This document shows positions 46,406 to 57,510 of a DNA stretch of 64,000 nt, piece after piece; within the stretch, counting starts at the first letter, position 1; every line of letters starts with the position of its first letter. The notes under the pieces are model-generated. The model was not told where the DNA came from. It made no database searches and saw nothing but the letters and a program-made list of their open reading frames with translations. The stretch is from positions 63,415,084 through 63,479,083 of the forward strand of contig CM062296.1 in the NCBI GenBank assembly GCA_031216915.1. Reading direction: 5' to 3'. The DNA comes from Pictodentalium vernedei (Eukaryota > Mollusca > Scaphopoda > Dentaliida > Dentaliidae). Made by a program: the position numbers and the translations under genes.

Positions 46406-46860
46406 TTCATGGTGATTAAATTATTGTCCCCCGAAAAATTTTTCTTGTGACTATAGAAATCAGCGGTGTCTGTCCGTCTGTCTGTCCGTCCATCTGTGCG
46501 GCTGTCCCACTTGGTGTCCCCGTGATAACTCCATTTTGGATCATTTGATTGGAACCAATTTTGGTATGTGACCTTCTTAGCCCAAACCACGGGTCAAGTT
46601 CGAATATGGGTTTGACCAGATTATTTTTATTAGAGTTATACCCCTTTTTCGACTTAGAAATTTCAAGATTTGCGGTGTCCGGATGATAACTCCAGTTAGG
46701 ATTATTTGATCGGAAAGAATTTTGGTATGTGACTTTCTGGGGTAATAATACAAGTCAAGTTCGAATATGGATTTGGACCGATCATTTTTACTAGAGTTAT
46801 GTCCCTTTTTCGACTTGTTTTTTGGGGGGACATGTGGCCGAGTGGCCTTTTATCTAACTT
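46406..46860 (+). repeat. Dispersed repeat with ~161-bp unit
   Basis: A CTGTCCGTCTGTCTGTCCG stretch is followed by two units starting GGTGTCC..GATAACTCC (46513 and 46674). Style resembles the other short-unit elements but no terminus was defined. 46861-47331 shows nothing recognisable. Confidence 0.6.
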
Positions 46861-47331
46861 TGAAGATAGAATGAAGCAAATCCACAGAATATGAAGCCTT
46901 TAAGATGCGGTACCTGCACTTCAGAATAAAGCCCAAATATGGGCTTCCAGCACGCTACCAGTTAATTATGCTAGACAAATGTGGTAGAGGCCAGAAGTCA
47001 ACAAGTACGTCGCTACTAGGGGAATAAATTCTTTCAGTGTTAAACCTATGGGGAAAATTTATCACCCTACTAGGTGAATAAAGCAAAAATTTATCCAAGG
47101 CCTTTATTGTTAAATAAACGGCCATTTATAGGATAAAAAACATTCAGACCCCGAGTTCATTTAAGAATAGCATTAAAACACATTTCTTTCTACAGGCATT
47201 CTATTAGCAACTGTAAAGCCAAAGAGCAATTTTGTGGATTTTATTTTTATAAATTATTATTACTATCAACTGAATTGTCACCATTGTTCTCACTTTCACT
47301 CACCATGAATTTTCCATGTATATATTTACAG

Positions 47332-47474
47332 CTGAGGCAGACCGAATTCTTGATGATGAGAAGAGTCTCTTGTACATGCCACATGGTCTTCCAAGTATTG
47401 CAGCTATTGATGCAGCCAGAATAAAACAAAAGGATGAAAACCGCCTGTCTCAGTCACATGATCTCTTTCTGTGA
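47332..47474 (+). CDS. PLGRKT: PLGRKT homologue, last coding exon
   Basis: Acceptor TTTACAG ends at 47331; CT completes the codon begun at 19232. The exon encodes AEADRILDDEKS, then a PHGLPSIAAIDAARIKQ segment, and stops at TGA 47472-47474. It aligns with the vertebrate C-terminus (GEAEDILETEKS, PRGMITFESIEKARKEQ) in the same order. The end differs: the protein continues several residues past the vertebrate end and finishes in DLFL, so the C-terminal lysine for which Plg-R(KT) is named is absent. Plasminogen binding through a terminal lysine should therefore not be assumed; the ancestral membrane/mitochondrial role is more likely. The 3' UTR and poly(A) site were not located. Confidence 0.85.
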
Positions 47475-47850
47475 TGCAGTCCAGATATATGATTTTTTTG
47501 TACGTGGACAATTTTTTGAAGTGTTGCTGGAACAAGTACTTTGTATGTGTATAGGTATTTAAAAGGATATTACCTGCCACACTGGGATTCCAATGGTTTT
47601 TGAAAATCATGGAATTTGATCGATCTTCTTCCATGCCTAAAAAATAATGAAATTTGGGAAAGGATCATGGAATATTATAGAATTTTAAATCATGAAGTAA
47701 CAACAGATGTACAAACAATGTACTTAGAGGTTATTACTTGATTAGTTTCATATCGGCTGCGATATCAGCCCAAGGTATATGAAACTTACCAAGTAATGAC
47801 CTCTTTATTTATTAACCCAAAACAATTACAAAAATTCTCAGATATGCTGC
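47475..47850 (+). other. Probable PLGRKT 3' UTR or flank
   Basis: No repeat or ORF recognised; contains the palindromic pair GAGGTCATTACTT/AAGTAATGACCTC (about 47727-47803, loose). Confidence 0.4.
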
Positions 47851-48965
47851 TACAGTTGAAACTAGAAATCCTGTCACAAATAGCGCAGGAAAAGCTTGTA
47901 AGCTAATGAGCTCCTTACTGCAGAAGAATGAAAAACTCGTAAGTTAATGAGCTCCTTACTGCAGAAGAATGAAAAACTCAAGAGCGTTTGCACCGTGCAA
48001 TGAAAAATGTAATTCGCTATTGAAATCACGAACTGAACCGATCAAACAAAGAAAATATTGAGACAATGGTATGTGGAGTGTGGATTACTAATACAGTAGA
48101 ATCCTCTTAATTGAATATCCATTTTGCCAGTGAAAATTTTTCAATTAACAGGAGTATACAATTAACAAGGATTTGGTCAGTTTCCTGTGTTCTGGAGGTA
48201 AACTGAGCATTTATTCTATTATATCTTGTTTGACAGAGCTCATAGAGCTCTGTCAAACAAGATATGATAGAATAAATGCCTGTATTGGATGTAATGAGGC
48301 CAAAAAAGGGTTGATAAATAAGGGGAATTTGGTGCGTGTCACAGTAATTTTTTTGACATATTACAAAAATTTATATACAATTAACAGGAGTTTACTCTAC
48401 AACCCATATGCAGTTAACAGATGAAATTTGTACTGAAGGTTTGGTAAATGGTTTTGTGTTTGAAAATTATATTAAATTTACAGGGATATACAATTAAAAG
48501 ATATCCAATTAAGTGGGATCCACTGTAAATCATTATGGGATAGATTTTTCACTTAGTAACTATTTACAATTTTTGAGGACAATAGACAAGAAGCACTTGC
48601 AAACTTCCATCACATGGACCACCGGGTTACACCCGGTGGTCCATGTGATGAACGTTTGCAAGTGTTCTTGTGCTGTTAGGAACAATAATAAATACATTTT
48701 GAGTGGAGAAAATATGGCACTTCAATTAAGTTTGTAATCCACTTTCTTCATTCTGTGTGTGCAGTCAAATTTTAATATCTATTTACGTAATTACATGTAC
48801 ATGTGACCCAGTTAGAGGTTAGGAGTGTTGTTAATGATCTCCATTTACTGGTATAGAATTGTACAGATTTGGGCAATTGTTTTCTACGAGAATTGAGTAA
48901 TGCTAATGAAGCAGTTTGACAGGGACAAAAGTGCACAATACAGTGACAGGACTTCTAGTGTTATT
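47851..48965. mobile_element. Long TA-type fold-back element with nested MITE
   Basis: The ends match CAGTTGAAACTAGAAATCC and its inverse GGACTTCTAG. The interior has an inverted repeat CACATGGACCACCGGGT/ACCCGGTGGTCCATGTG (about 48612-48649). A separate MITE is inserted at 48094-48525. Confidence 0.7.
48094..48525. mobile_element. TA-flanked pogo/Tigger-style MITE
   Basis: Ends CAGTAGAATCCTCTTAATTG and the inverse of CAGTGGATCCCACTTAATTG; TA at 48092-48093 and 48526-48527. The paralogous site at about 20165 lacks it. The internal near-perfect inverted repeat at 48207-48278 is centred on GAGCTCATAGAGCTC. Confidence 0.8.
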
Positions 48966-49475
48966 TCTCATTCTGAAGTTTCCTCTTCCCATACTCCTAG
49001 TTCAGCTAATCGATTGTCTCACTGGGGAAGCTACAATGTTTGGATAGCTAAACTGTATCTTCTCCCACTTTGACAAATCTCCGCTTTCGACTCTCAGTTT
49101 TAGTTTGCGACAAATTTTCTGTACAACTCTTTTTTTCTTTTCATCCACCTAAATCCTTACTTGTTGCTTCTGATGAATAACGATGACCGATTTTCAAAAT
49201 GGTTGTGCCTAATAAAGCATTAAGTGGACAATTCTAGCTTGATTCATATTGACTGAGATCAGTATCATATCAGCTGAGTTTGAAGTCATATTCGCTGAGC
49301 TCAGTAACAGGCAGTTCTGGAAAGAGAAAATCATATAGGATAAATAAATGTATATACATATATACCTCGCAGCAAATTGACGAAGTTATATAAAATATTT
49401 GATGAAGTGTACATATGTACCTTGATAGATATTACCGTTTGAATATGTTCCAATATATTTGCAGTGCTAGTTTTT
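48966..49475. other. No recognisable gene
   Basis: Only short open frames and AT-rich sequence seen. Confidence 0.5.
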
Positions 49476-49533
49476 AGCTCACCTGGCCAAAAAGGCCATG
49501 TGAGTTTTTCACATCACTTGGTGTCTGTCGTCA

Positions 49534-49566
<33 letters not shown>

Positions 49567-50640
49567 TGTAACTGCTGAGCCGGTGTGAACCAAACTTGGC
49601 AGGAATGATTTTTGGGACGGCTTCTACAAACGATCATCATTGTGTTCCCGTTGGATGAAAAACTTGTCTTCCAGAGGCATTCTTTTATTCTGGTTGGTGG
49701 ATGTTCAAAAATCTTCTTCTCCAAAACCACCACACCAAATGTTTTGAAACTTCACATAAATGATGACTGGGACCCTCTCTTCCAACGATCGTCATTTAAT
49801 GTTGATCGGGTTACAAACATGGCCACAATTGCAGCTTACAGTTACTATAGAAACCCTATGGGAAATCACATTTTCATCTTCTCTGGAACTACTGAGCCGA
49901 CATGAACCAAACCTGGCAGGAATGGACTACGGGAGGTCCTCTACAAATGATGCTCATTTTGTTCCCATGGGTGTGAAAACATGGCTGCCAGAGGCATTCT
50001 TTGATTCTGATTGGTGGATTTTGAAAAATCTTCTCCTCTGAAAGCACAGGGCCAAATGTTTTGAAACTTCGCATTGTTGATGAATGGAACCCCCTCTACC
50101 AACAAGCCTCATTTAATGTTGATTGGGTTCCAAATATGGCTTCAGTTGTGGCTTATAGTTACTGTAGAAACCGTATGGGAAATCACACATTCATCTTCTC
50201 TCGAACTACTTAGCCAATGTGAACCAAACTTGGCAGGAATGGTCAATGGGACGTCCTCTTCAAACGATCCTCATTTTGTGGGTTGAAAAACATGGCTGCC
50301 AGAGGCATTCTTTGATTCTGGTTGGTGGATTTTCAAAAACTTCTCTGAAACTGCCAGGCCAAATGTTTTGATACTTCACATAAATGATGACTGGGACCCT
50401 CTCTACCAATGATCCTCATTTAATGTCCCTCGGGTTGTAAACATGGCTACAATTGCGGCTTATAGTTACTATAGGAACCCTATGGGAAATCACATTTTCA
50501 TCTTCGGCTCTGGAACTACTGAGCTGACCTGAACCAAACTTGGCAGGAATGGTCTATGGGAGGTCCTCTACAAACGATCCTCTTTTTGTTCCTGTTGGTT
50601 GGAAAATGGCCACCAGAGCCATTCTCTGATTATGATTGAT
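49476..50640 (+). mobile_element. AGCTC-type element with ~315-bp units
   Basis: The 5' hairpin is AGCTCAC-C-TGGCC-AAAAA-GGCCA-T-GTGAGTT. About 3.5 units follow with the GGCAGGAATG anchor at 49598, 49916, 50232 and 50542. The 3' end is not identified; it fades near 50640. Confidence 0.7.
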
Positions 50641-50692
50641 GTAATTTTATTACTTTTCATTATTAATGATAATATATTATTTAACCCTTTAC

Positions 50693-51578
50693 CTAAAGTA
50701 ACGACAGCACTATTCTCAAAAACGCCATTTAATTTAATTTTCATTATTTTTTCATCTTTTGTCTGTAAAATATAAGTTATGACCCCTCATTGGAACGAGC
50801 TCATGGAGCTCGTTCCAATGAGGGGTCATAACCTATGTTTTTAAGACAAAAAATGAAAATAATAGCTATTCAAGATTTTTTTGGCAAGTGAAGTCTGATT
50901 TTCATATTAGGTACACTAAAACCTGTCTTGAGAGACCACATCTGCCAGGCACCGATTGGTTTTACTCTATAATGGACCTGCTATGGGAGACCACCTGTCT
51001 TGAGAGAACACTGTGACCTGGTACCAACTTGTATTTTTATGCCATAATGGACCTGTCTTGAGAGACCGCCCCTTTGAAGACTGAAACCATGATAAAAACT
51101 TTTTACCTGTTCTGGAATTGGAAAATCCATTTTTGGTTATACTAACATAATTAAAAGTATTAAAAGCTCTCAATTGGGTTCCAATTGCTATTCAGTTATA
51201 TAACTCATTAAAGATTGAGATGTTTTTATAAGACCCCTGTGAAAAGATTAGGATTATTGCTAAATAAACAATTTTATACATACCTGAAATGTAACAGATA
51301 GGATTATAAAAATAAATTTGTGTGGAAAATCTTCAAACACTAATTTATTTTTATAATTTTTATAACAGTCCATTTCAAATTGTATCAAAAACTACATAAA
51401 AAAAACAACTACAAAGTAATTATAAAAATCCATTCTTCTTCATTTCTGAATTTTGTAGTTGGTTATTCACTGACTTGAGAAAACCTGAAACCTGTTATGA
51501 GAGACCACCTGTCTTAAGAGACCACTTTTGAATGGCCCAAAGGGTGGTCTCTCCAGACAGGTTCTACTGTAAAGGGTT
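50693..51578. mobile_element. AACCCTTTACC fold-back MITE, interrupted
   Basis: The left end is AACCCTTTACC. The right end GGTAAAGGGTT is split at its TA by the insertion 50914-51569. The core palindrome AACGAGCTC-ATG-GAGCTCGTT extends to 27 of 28 paired bases (50775-50833). Same family as 59363-59591 and the start at 63909. Confidence 0.8.
50914..51569. mobile_element. TA-flanked MITE, ACCTGTCTTGAGAGACC family (copy 1)
   Basis: Ends CACTAAAACCTGTCTTGAG and the inverse of CAGTAGAACCTGTCTGGAG, TA at 50912-50913 and 51570-51571. Subrepeats of TGTCTTGAGAGACCACC occur inside. Non-coding; mariner/Tigger-type by termini. Confidence 0.8.
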
Positions 51579-51773
51579 AGAAAAAACAATGAAGTCTTCA
51601 TTACATCCACGGCAAAGCGTCTTCGTTTGCGCGCACGGACACATGACACAATTGTTGATTGCATAATTCGCTTATGAAGTTATCGTTTATAATCAAACCT
51701 GGAAATCCCAGTAAATCACACTTTGGAAAGTAATGAATTTCAATAATCACTTTGTGCTTACAGTATTGAAGTA

Positions 51774-52534
51774 CAGTAAAACCTGTCTTGAGAAACCACT
51801 GTCGTGAGAGACCACCTGTCTTGAGAGATCACTGTGGTCATGTACCAATTGGTTTCACTCTATAATGGACCTGTCATGAGAGACCACCTGTCTTGAGAGA
51901 CCACCTGTCTTGAGAGACCACAAAACTGTAGCAAAAACTCAATTTTTCACCTGTTTTGAGAGACCGGAGAATAAATTTTTGGCAATTTCAGAGTATTAAA
52001 ATCAATAAACAGGTTGAGGGTTAGATTTTTTGGGTGGTCTGAATTTGTTATTCAAAATTTTTTTATAAAAAATTATTGGAGAGTGTCTGTTGGCACTCTC
52101 CAATAATTTGTAATAAAACAAATTGATACAAACAAAATATTTGTGTTTGACTGAAGAGGAAACATGAGCAAGGAAAAAGATGGCTTTTGTTCTGGTACCC
52201 TCATTGTTGTATCTCAGCCAGTTAAGATCAATGCAGTGTGCAGAAATCAATACAGTGGTTCAGGTTCAGAAATGTGACCAGGACATCGGCCCAAAGTGAA
52301 GTTTTTCACTTTATGTACTTTTATCTATAATTTATTAAGCAATGCCTTTGTACTTGTATTAAAACTGAATTAAAATAAAACAATAATAAAAAAAATTTGA
52401 AAAATCAGTTCTTCTCCATTTCTGCAAAAAATATTCTCTAATTGGTCATTCACTGACTAGCAAAAACATCAAACCTGTAATGAGAGACCACTTTTGCTTG
52501 GCAAGGGGGTGGTCTCTCAAGACAGGTTCTACTG
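51774..52534. mobile_element. TA-flanked MITE, ACCTGTCTTGAGAGACC family (copy 2)
   Basis: Ends CAGTAAAACCTGTCTTGAG and its inverse-type match, TA at 51772-51773 and 52535-52536. Includes an inserted palindrome at 52060-52117 (GGAGAGTG/CACTCTCC). Confidence 0.8.
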
Positions 52535-52647
52535 TAATAGATATCAATGGTATGTATAAAGTGTTGTGAGCCTGTTGGATTAAAAAAAAAATCCTGGGTA
52601 TTTTTTAGCATGTGTTGAATTTATTTTGTTTAATATTTTCTGTATAT

Positions 52648-53368
52648 TAGAGATGGGCGGTATCGGAATTTTGAGTTCGGTATCGGTTTCGGTATTTTTG
52701 TGTGGGCATACCGCTGTATCGGTTCGGTATTCGTTATGTGACTTCAGATTCACTGATAGTACCAAAGGGGAATTCATGTCAGAAAAATACAGAATAAGTT
52801 GTTCTTGTGTCATTCTATCACAGTGCTACATATGTCATTGTTGATGGGCTCAACGTTGTCATTCTTTTGTCAACACAGATCATATCGACAGTAATTTGGT
52901 GACTTGTTCTAAATACGCCTTAACTTTTCAAGCTCCACTTAAGGCGTCTGTAATCATAGAATGTGTGTCCTGAAGATGTCATCTTTACGTGGGCCTGATG
53001 ACAGTAGTAAAATTATCTGGTCAGTGATTTCTAGCCAAGTCTTGGCTGCCTTAACAGGCAGCCAAGACTTGGCTAGAAATCACTGCTAAGCAACTGGACA
53101 TGTACAGGTCGTAGACTATTGATAATTTAGTACAACTGCCCTGGTCCTTAAGGCTTAACAAAACTGAAAAATAAAATCAGTCACTTATTTCAAGAAAATG
53201 AACACTTCAACTGCTATCAATCCTCATCAAGGCCTTATAAATAGCGAATGCACAGGGAAAATTGAAAATACCGTTGGTTTCGGTATTCAAAGATTGGGTC
53301 GGTTCGGTTTTTCGGTGTCCCCATGATATCGGTATCGGTTCGGTTTTTCGGTATATTGTCCATCTCTA
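52648..53368. mobile_element. Non-autonomous hAT element
   Basis: 721 bp with ends TAGAGATGGGC and GTCCATCTCTA and an exact 8-base target duplication CTGTATAT (52640-52647 and 53369-53376), diagnostic of hAT elements. Subterminal CGGTATCGGT/TTCGGT repeats lie at both ends. A perfect 29-bp inverted repeat with a 6-base loop lies at 53022-53085. No transposase frame. Confidence 0.88.
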
Positions 53369-53376
53369 CTGTATAT

Positions 53377-54336
53377 ATTAGTATATAAAAAATAGAGCCT
53401 TGCGAAGCTTCATGATTCAATTCCATTCCAAATCGTAAGTTGGTTTTCAGTTCGATTTGTTTTCCTTTGAATCTTTTCACTGGAATTTTGTTTGGTATCA
53501 GTCATTTTAGTTGTCTCACAAAACGTATAACTGAGATAGAAATTGTACATAATGTGAAAAATAACTAAATGTAATTTCTGCGAAATTAACATAAAAAGCA
53601 TCTGTACCCATGCCACCATCCATGCTAATTCCAGTTTCACTAGTCACTTCCATTACTGAAAGCAAATTTCAAGTTCCCAAGCAATATCGACGATGAGTTC
53701 ACAGTTACTAGCGGCTACCCCTGCGCAGTGCCCAGAACAGAATTGTAGCACCCGTTTCTGTTTTTGAACAAAAATCCTCACTGGGTAATATTGGAACTAC
53801 ATCATTAAGGCATTGTTATGACAAAGGCATGCATTGACGATGTAGTTGGAAAATTTTGTCAGTTGAGTCATCAAGATGCTTGTATTTGATTTGATGTTCG
53901 ATTTAATTTGAATAATAGAATTAATTCAATTCGAATTGAAAATATGTGATTCGCAGGACATTTTGTCTAAATGTGAAGTATGTCAAAGTCTGTTTTTTAT
54001 TACATGCATGTTCTGTGAAATCCCCATCTACAGCAACACTAAACCATGCTGAAAATAAAAATCTGTTCTGCATATGTGTGGAACGGAAATCGTTGACAGA
54101 CTACTTTTATAAAGAAGTGAAATTTCACTGGAATTTTCTACAAATCGTGGACCGCAATTACAATTTCAATCCCTAGCGATAGCTAAAAGTCGTCCCCTGA
54201 GTTCCAATGTGTTCTTTGTGCCAGTAGGCACACAGAACACATTGAAACTCAGAGGATGAAAGAGTTACACAGGTTCCCCTCGCAAGTTTTGTTGGCGACA
54301 AAATGTGTTTTGTTTTGGTTATAATTATCTTTCTAA
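53377..54336. other. No recognisable gene
   Basis: Contains a near-perfect inverted pair around CACACAGAACACATTG (about 54198-54255) and otherwise short open frames with no recognised motif. Confidence 0.5.
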
Positions 54337-54739
54337 AGCCACACAAAGTAGATATTCTGTTTCTCAGGCCATTATTTGAGAAATTGCATGCAGGCGAGTG
54401 GTTTTTTATTTTATTTTTTATTTCAGTAATTACTTTTTTGTCATCAAAAGTTCATGTTCTTGGTTCAAGTTTTAGGCCTCATAATCTACAGAATAGTATG
54501 GGTGGTGGTGTATTTCATCCCTTGAGTGCAAGAAGACTTTGCAATGCTAAAGCATTGCAAAGACTTCTTGCACTCAAGGGACAAATTCATCAATTTTTTT
54601 TTAACTTGGGTAAAATATCAGACATAAACCATTTAATTTTTATTTTTTTTAAGTTTAAATTGGTTATAAAAAGAGAGCATGCGGCAACCAAAAGGACCAT
54701 GCGGGAGGGCCTGAGAAACAGATTTTTTTTTTTTAGGCC
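54337..54739. mobile_element. Fold-back MITE, PIF/Harbinger-like (copy 3)
   Basis: Inverse orientation to copy 1; TAA at 54334-54336 and 54740-54742. The central palindrome is at about 54523-54584. A 179-codon frame across it is a by-product of the repeat. Confidence 0.8.
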
Positions 54740-54764
54740 TAATAATTGTTTTATAGACGTCAAG

Positions 54765-54970
54765 GTGTGTAATAAACACAGAACGACACACGTGTGTGAA
54801 TGGGGTAATCGATATGGCACTTGTGCCATCGCAGAAGGATAAAACTCGAGGCCTGTGGCCTCTCGTTCTATCCTTTCCATGCTATGTGGATTAATCCATC
54901 CAAAAGGGGTTGTCATATCGATTAACCCATTCACACACGCATGTCATTCTGTGTATTTATTACATTGGCA
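54765..54970. repeat. Fold-back element with three-tier palindrome
   Basis: Arms GTAATAAACACAGAA.../...TTCTGTGTATTTATTAC and GTGTGTGAATGGG/CCCATTCACACAC enclose an inner pair AAGGATAAAACTCGAGGCC/GGCCTCTCGTTCTATCCTT (54836-54876). 54971-55139 holds nothing recognised. Confidence 0.7.
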
Positions 54971-55139
54971 TGTGGATGAAAAAAGTAATACAGGAGGGAT
55001 AACAAGTTTATTCGGACAAACTACATATATTTTCATTTTCGTATACCAATTTTTTGTTGTCAGTTGGTCAAAAGAATCAAAATTTGTGGTAAAAAATTAG
55101 AAAGATTTATTATTTTCCAGTATAAAAATAATAATTCCT

Positions 55140-55865
55140 TGGCCTTCTGATTTGTCACAGTCCTCAAACGAGGAGGCCTACATCAACTCAGTTCCCTGCC
55201 ACTGCCAGGTTATTCCTCCCCAATCTCCCAGCATTCAGTCCAAAACTTTTTCATAATTCCTTCTCATTGGTGTGTTTTCGGTCTTCCCAACTATAAAAGT
55301 GACACTTCCTCTCACATTCCTCATCCACATATCCTTCCTGCTTTCATCCCATTTTCCATTAGTTTCTTGTTCTACCAGGCAGATATTTGAGGCATTCTGA
55401 AATGAAATGTTCCAGGCACCCTGTTATACCATAGTTGCATATTTGGCATGTTCTTTCCTTGCCTTCCTTGATGCTCTACATCAACTCTTGCGATATGGAT
55501 CTCACTTTGGAGAACAATGTCATCCCCCTGCCCCTCCCCCCCCCCCCCCCCCCCACAAAAAAAATTGATTCGCCTGGATACTCCTCCAACCCCGGCACAT
55601 CTTTTTTATACAATCTGTCAAAAGCACTCTTGGTCCTACTTCCAGCTTGCCAGTGTCTATTGCAATCCTCAAGCATCCTTCCCCCAATAAACCTACTCCT
55701 CTCCACCCCTATCTACATCTTGTCTTAATATGGTAATTCTTCAAAGCTCCCTCACCAGCCTTATCCATCCTGTCTGAAGCATTCATGGTTGAACAACATT
55801 TTACACCATATGCAGTTTGGGAGGTTTATCAGACAATTCAAATAGTATACTTTTCCCATATCGAT
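55140..55865 (-). pseudogene. Decayed LINE, C-terminal part
   Basis: Minus-strand translation across several frames gives a C-x2-C...H...C pattern (CQICNYGITGCLEHFISEC), typical of the zinc-knuckle that ends many LINE ORF2 proteins, preceded by basic sequence. Many stops and a poly-C/G tract at 55536-55554. It continues the RT fragment at 56155-56745. Confidence 0.55.
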
Positions 55866-55874
55866 TCGATTTTT

Positions 55875-56150
55875 AGCTGCGACTAGCAGCTCTATAAGTG
55901 GCAATGTCTGTCTGTCTGTCGGTCGGTCTGTCTGTCTGTGACTGAGTTTCAAAACTCAATAACTTTTGAAATACTTGATGGAATGACTTTATATTTGGCA
56001 TGTAAGTGTATCTTATTGATGTCTAGCCACTGTTCAATGCATGTGAGCCACTGTTCAATGCATGTGTTGTTCCAAATATTTTTCTTGGAGTTATGGCCCT
56101 TGATGAACTTAGAATTTTGTGAGATTGCACCACCCGTCACAGCTACGGCG
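55875..56150 (+). mobile_element. Short AGCTGC hairpin element inside the LINE
   Basis: The 5' hairpin AGCTGC-GACTA-GCAGCT (55875-55891) after a T run is followed by GTCTGTCTGTCTGTCGG sequence and a tandem 21-22-bp duplication AGCCACTGTTCAATGCATGT (about 56024-56065). It interrupts the decayed LINE. Confidence 0.6.
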
Positions 56151-56154
56151 TCGA

Positions 56155-56745
56155 TGTCACGATTTTGTAACCAGTATCCATCCGAGTTCCTTCTGACCCC
56201 TTCCAGTGCAGTTGCCTTACTTGATCTGACTTCCCACCAACTTGAATCATTTTGTATGTGCATCTCACTACAATTTGGTTTATTCAAGGGATCATATCCA
56301 TTCCATAATTTGGTAATCCCACCCTCTCCCAAATAGTTTTTTCAATGAACACCTTGTTAAAGCTGTTCCTCCAGAAATTTTGATTGAGTTGTATTTTCCC
56401 CTTTTAAGTTTGTGTGGTTTCTGTTAACAATTAATACACAAATTCACTCCAAGCATTCATATTTTCCCATTTCCCCGATTGTATATCCTTGCTTTCCTCT
56501 TCACCACAAGATAATTTACCCAACCATCCCACCTTTGTGACTCATCCACAGTCATTACCTGCTGCTCTGCTATTCTTCAAGTTGGTGATTGCTTTTCATA
56601 CTTCCCCAACTTCAATTGTCCTGCATACTGAGTCATATATTTTGTGCTCTCCATCATACATCAGGGAGGGACACCTTCCCCAGTCTACCATTTCGCCTCT
56701 CCTTTTGCTTGACCATTTCTACTGCTATACTGTCTAGGTGACCAG
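56155..56745 (-). pseudogene. Decayed LINE, pre-RT and RT part
   Basis: The minus strand contains EV-KAITNLKNSRAAGND (near 56560-56600), the well-known segment preceding RT motif 1 in LINEs. Degraded frames follow with stops and shifts. Family not assigned. Confidence 0.55.
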
Positions 56746-56761
56746 TGCTTTTGTCCTCCAC

Positions 56762-57119
56762 CATAATGGGAGCATTGGAGGGAAAACATGGTGACTCGGT
56801 TATGGCATTGAAATTCAAACTGAAAGCTTTACGTTTTGATCCCTGTCCAGGGTAACTGTGTTGTGTCCTTGGGCAAGGCACTCAATCCCAATTGGTCATG
56901 TGGGGGCAAGGTGGCCCTGTGTAGTAAGGTGTACTTCATGTTGATGGTACACTTGTCTTCAACCAATGCTAACCCTGCTTGTGTGGAGTTGATACGCTGG
57001 GGAGTTTGACAGTTTCTTGCAGTTGCTTGGTGGTTCTCCGGCTTCCTCCACCCATAAAACTGTCTGACACAAGGTGACCCTAGCTTTCAAAAGTGCTGTT
57101 AAACCCAAATAAATAAATA
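56762..57119 (+). mobile_element. tRNA-type SINE candidate (copy 1)
   Basis: A degenerate B-box-like CGTTTTGATCCC (near 56830) is followed by GTTGTGTCCTTGGGCAAGGC and other segments shared with 62690-62960, ending in AAATAAATAAAT. Family name not assigned. Confidence 0.6.
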
Positions 57120-57510
57120 TTTTGTAATTGCAGGGATTTTTCTTGGTGCTGACAGTGTCAAAATTTGGACCCCCTTCCCATTGAGGGTTGGAGATACATA
57201 TTTTGCTAATTTTTTACATTTAAATTCCCAATTGGTGTCCAGTATTAACGTTTTTTTCCAATCGTGAGCTCTGGCCCCAATCCCAACATTTGTAGATAAA
57301 TTCCTGTACTATCCTTGTTGATGTGTTATCACAGCTATTATTGGTTTAAACCTCCATACTGTGAGATTGACAGGGAAAATTTACCTCTCTAGTTTTGGAA
57401 TAAAGCAGAAATTTATTTTGGATTTGTTATTCATATTGTATAGAATTGACACAATACTGAGATCACTGTCGTGGTCTTTTTACAAAATCAATCAAAATAT
57501 AATTTCAATG
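57120..57510. other. No recognisable gene
   Basis: AT-rich sequence without repeat or coding signal that I can name. Confidence 0.5.

Larger units (their letters stand above)
19233..47331 (+). other. PLGRKT: PLGRKT intron, ~28.1 kb
   Basis: Donor GTAAG at 19233 and acceptor TATATTTACAG ending 47331 join codons in frame (ATG CAA G|CT GAG). The intron contains DIRS copies C, D, E and F, one AGCTC element interrupted by F, and several MITEs. Removing those leaves only a few kilobases of other sequence. Confidence 0.8.

Noticed and set aside
54303..54842. 179-codon + strand frame
   Set aside because: It spans a PIF-like fold-back MITE and its central palindrome; the same sequence in copies at 6741 and 20427 is not open.
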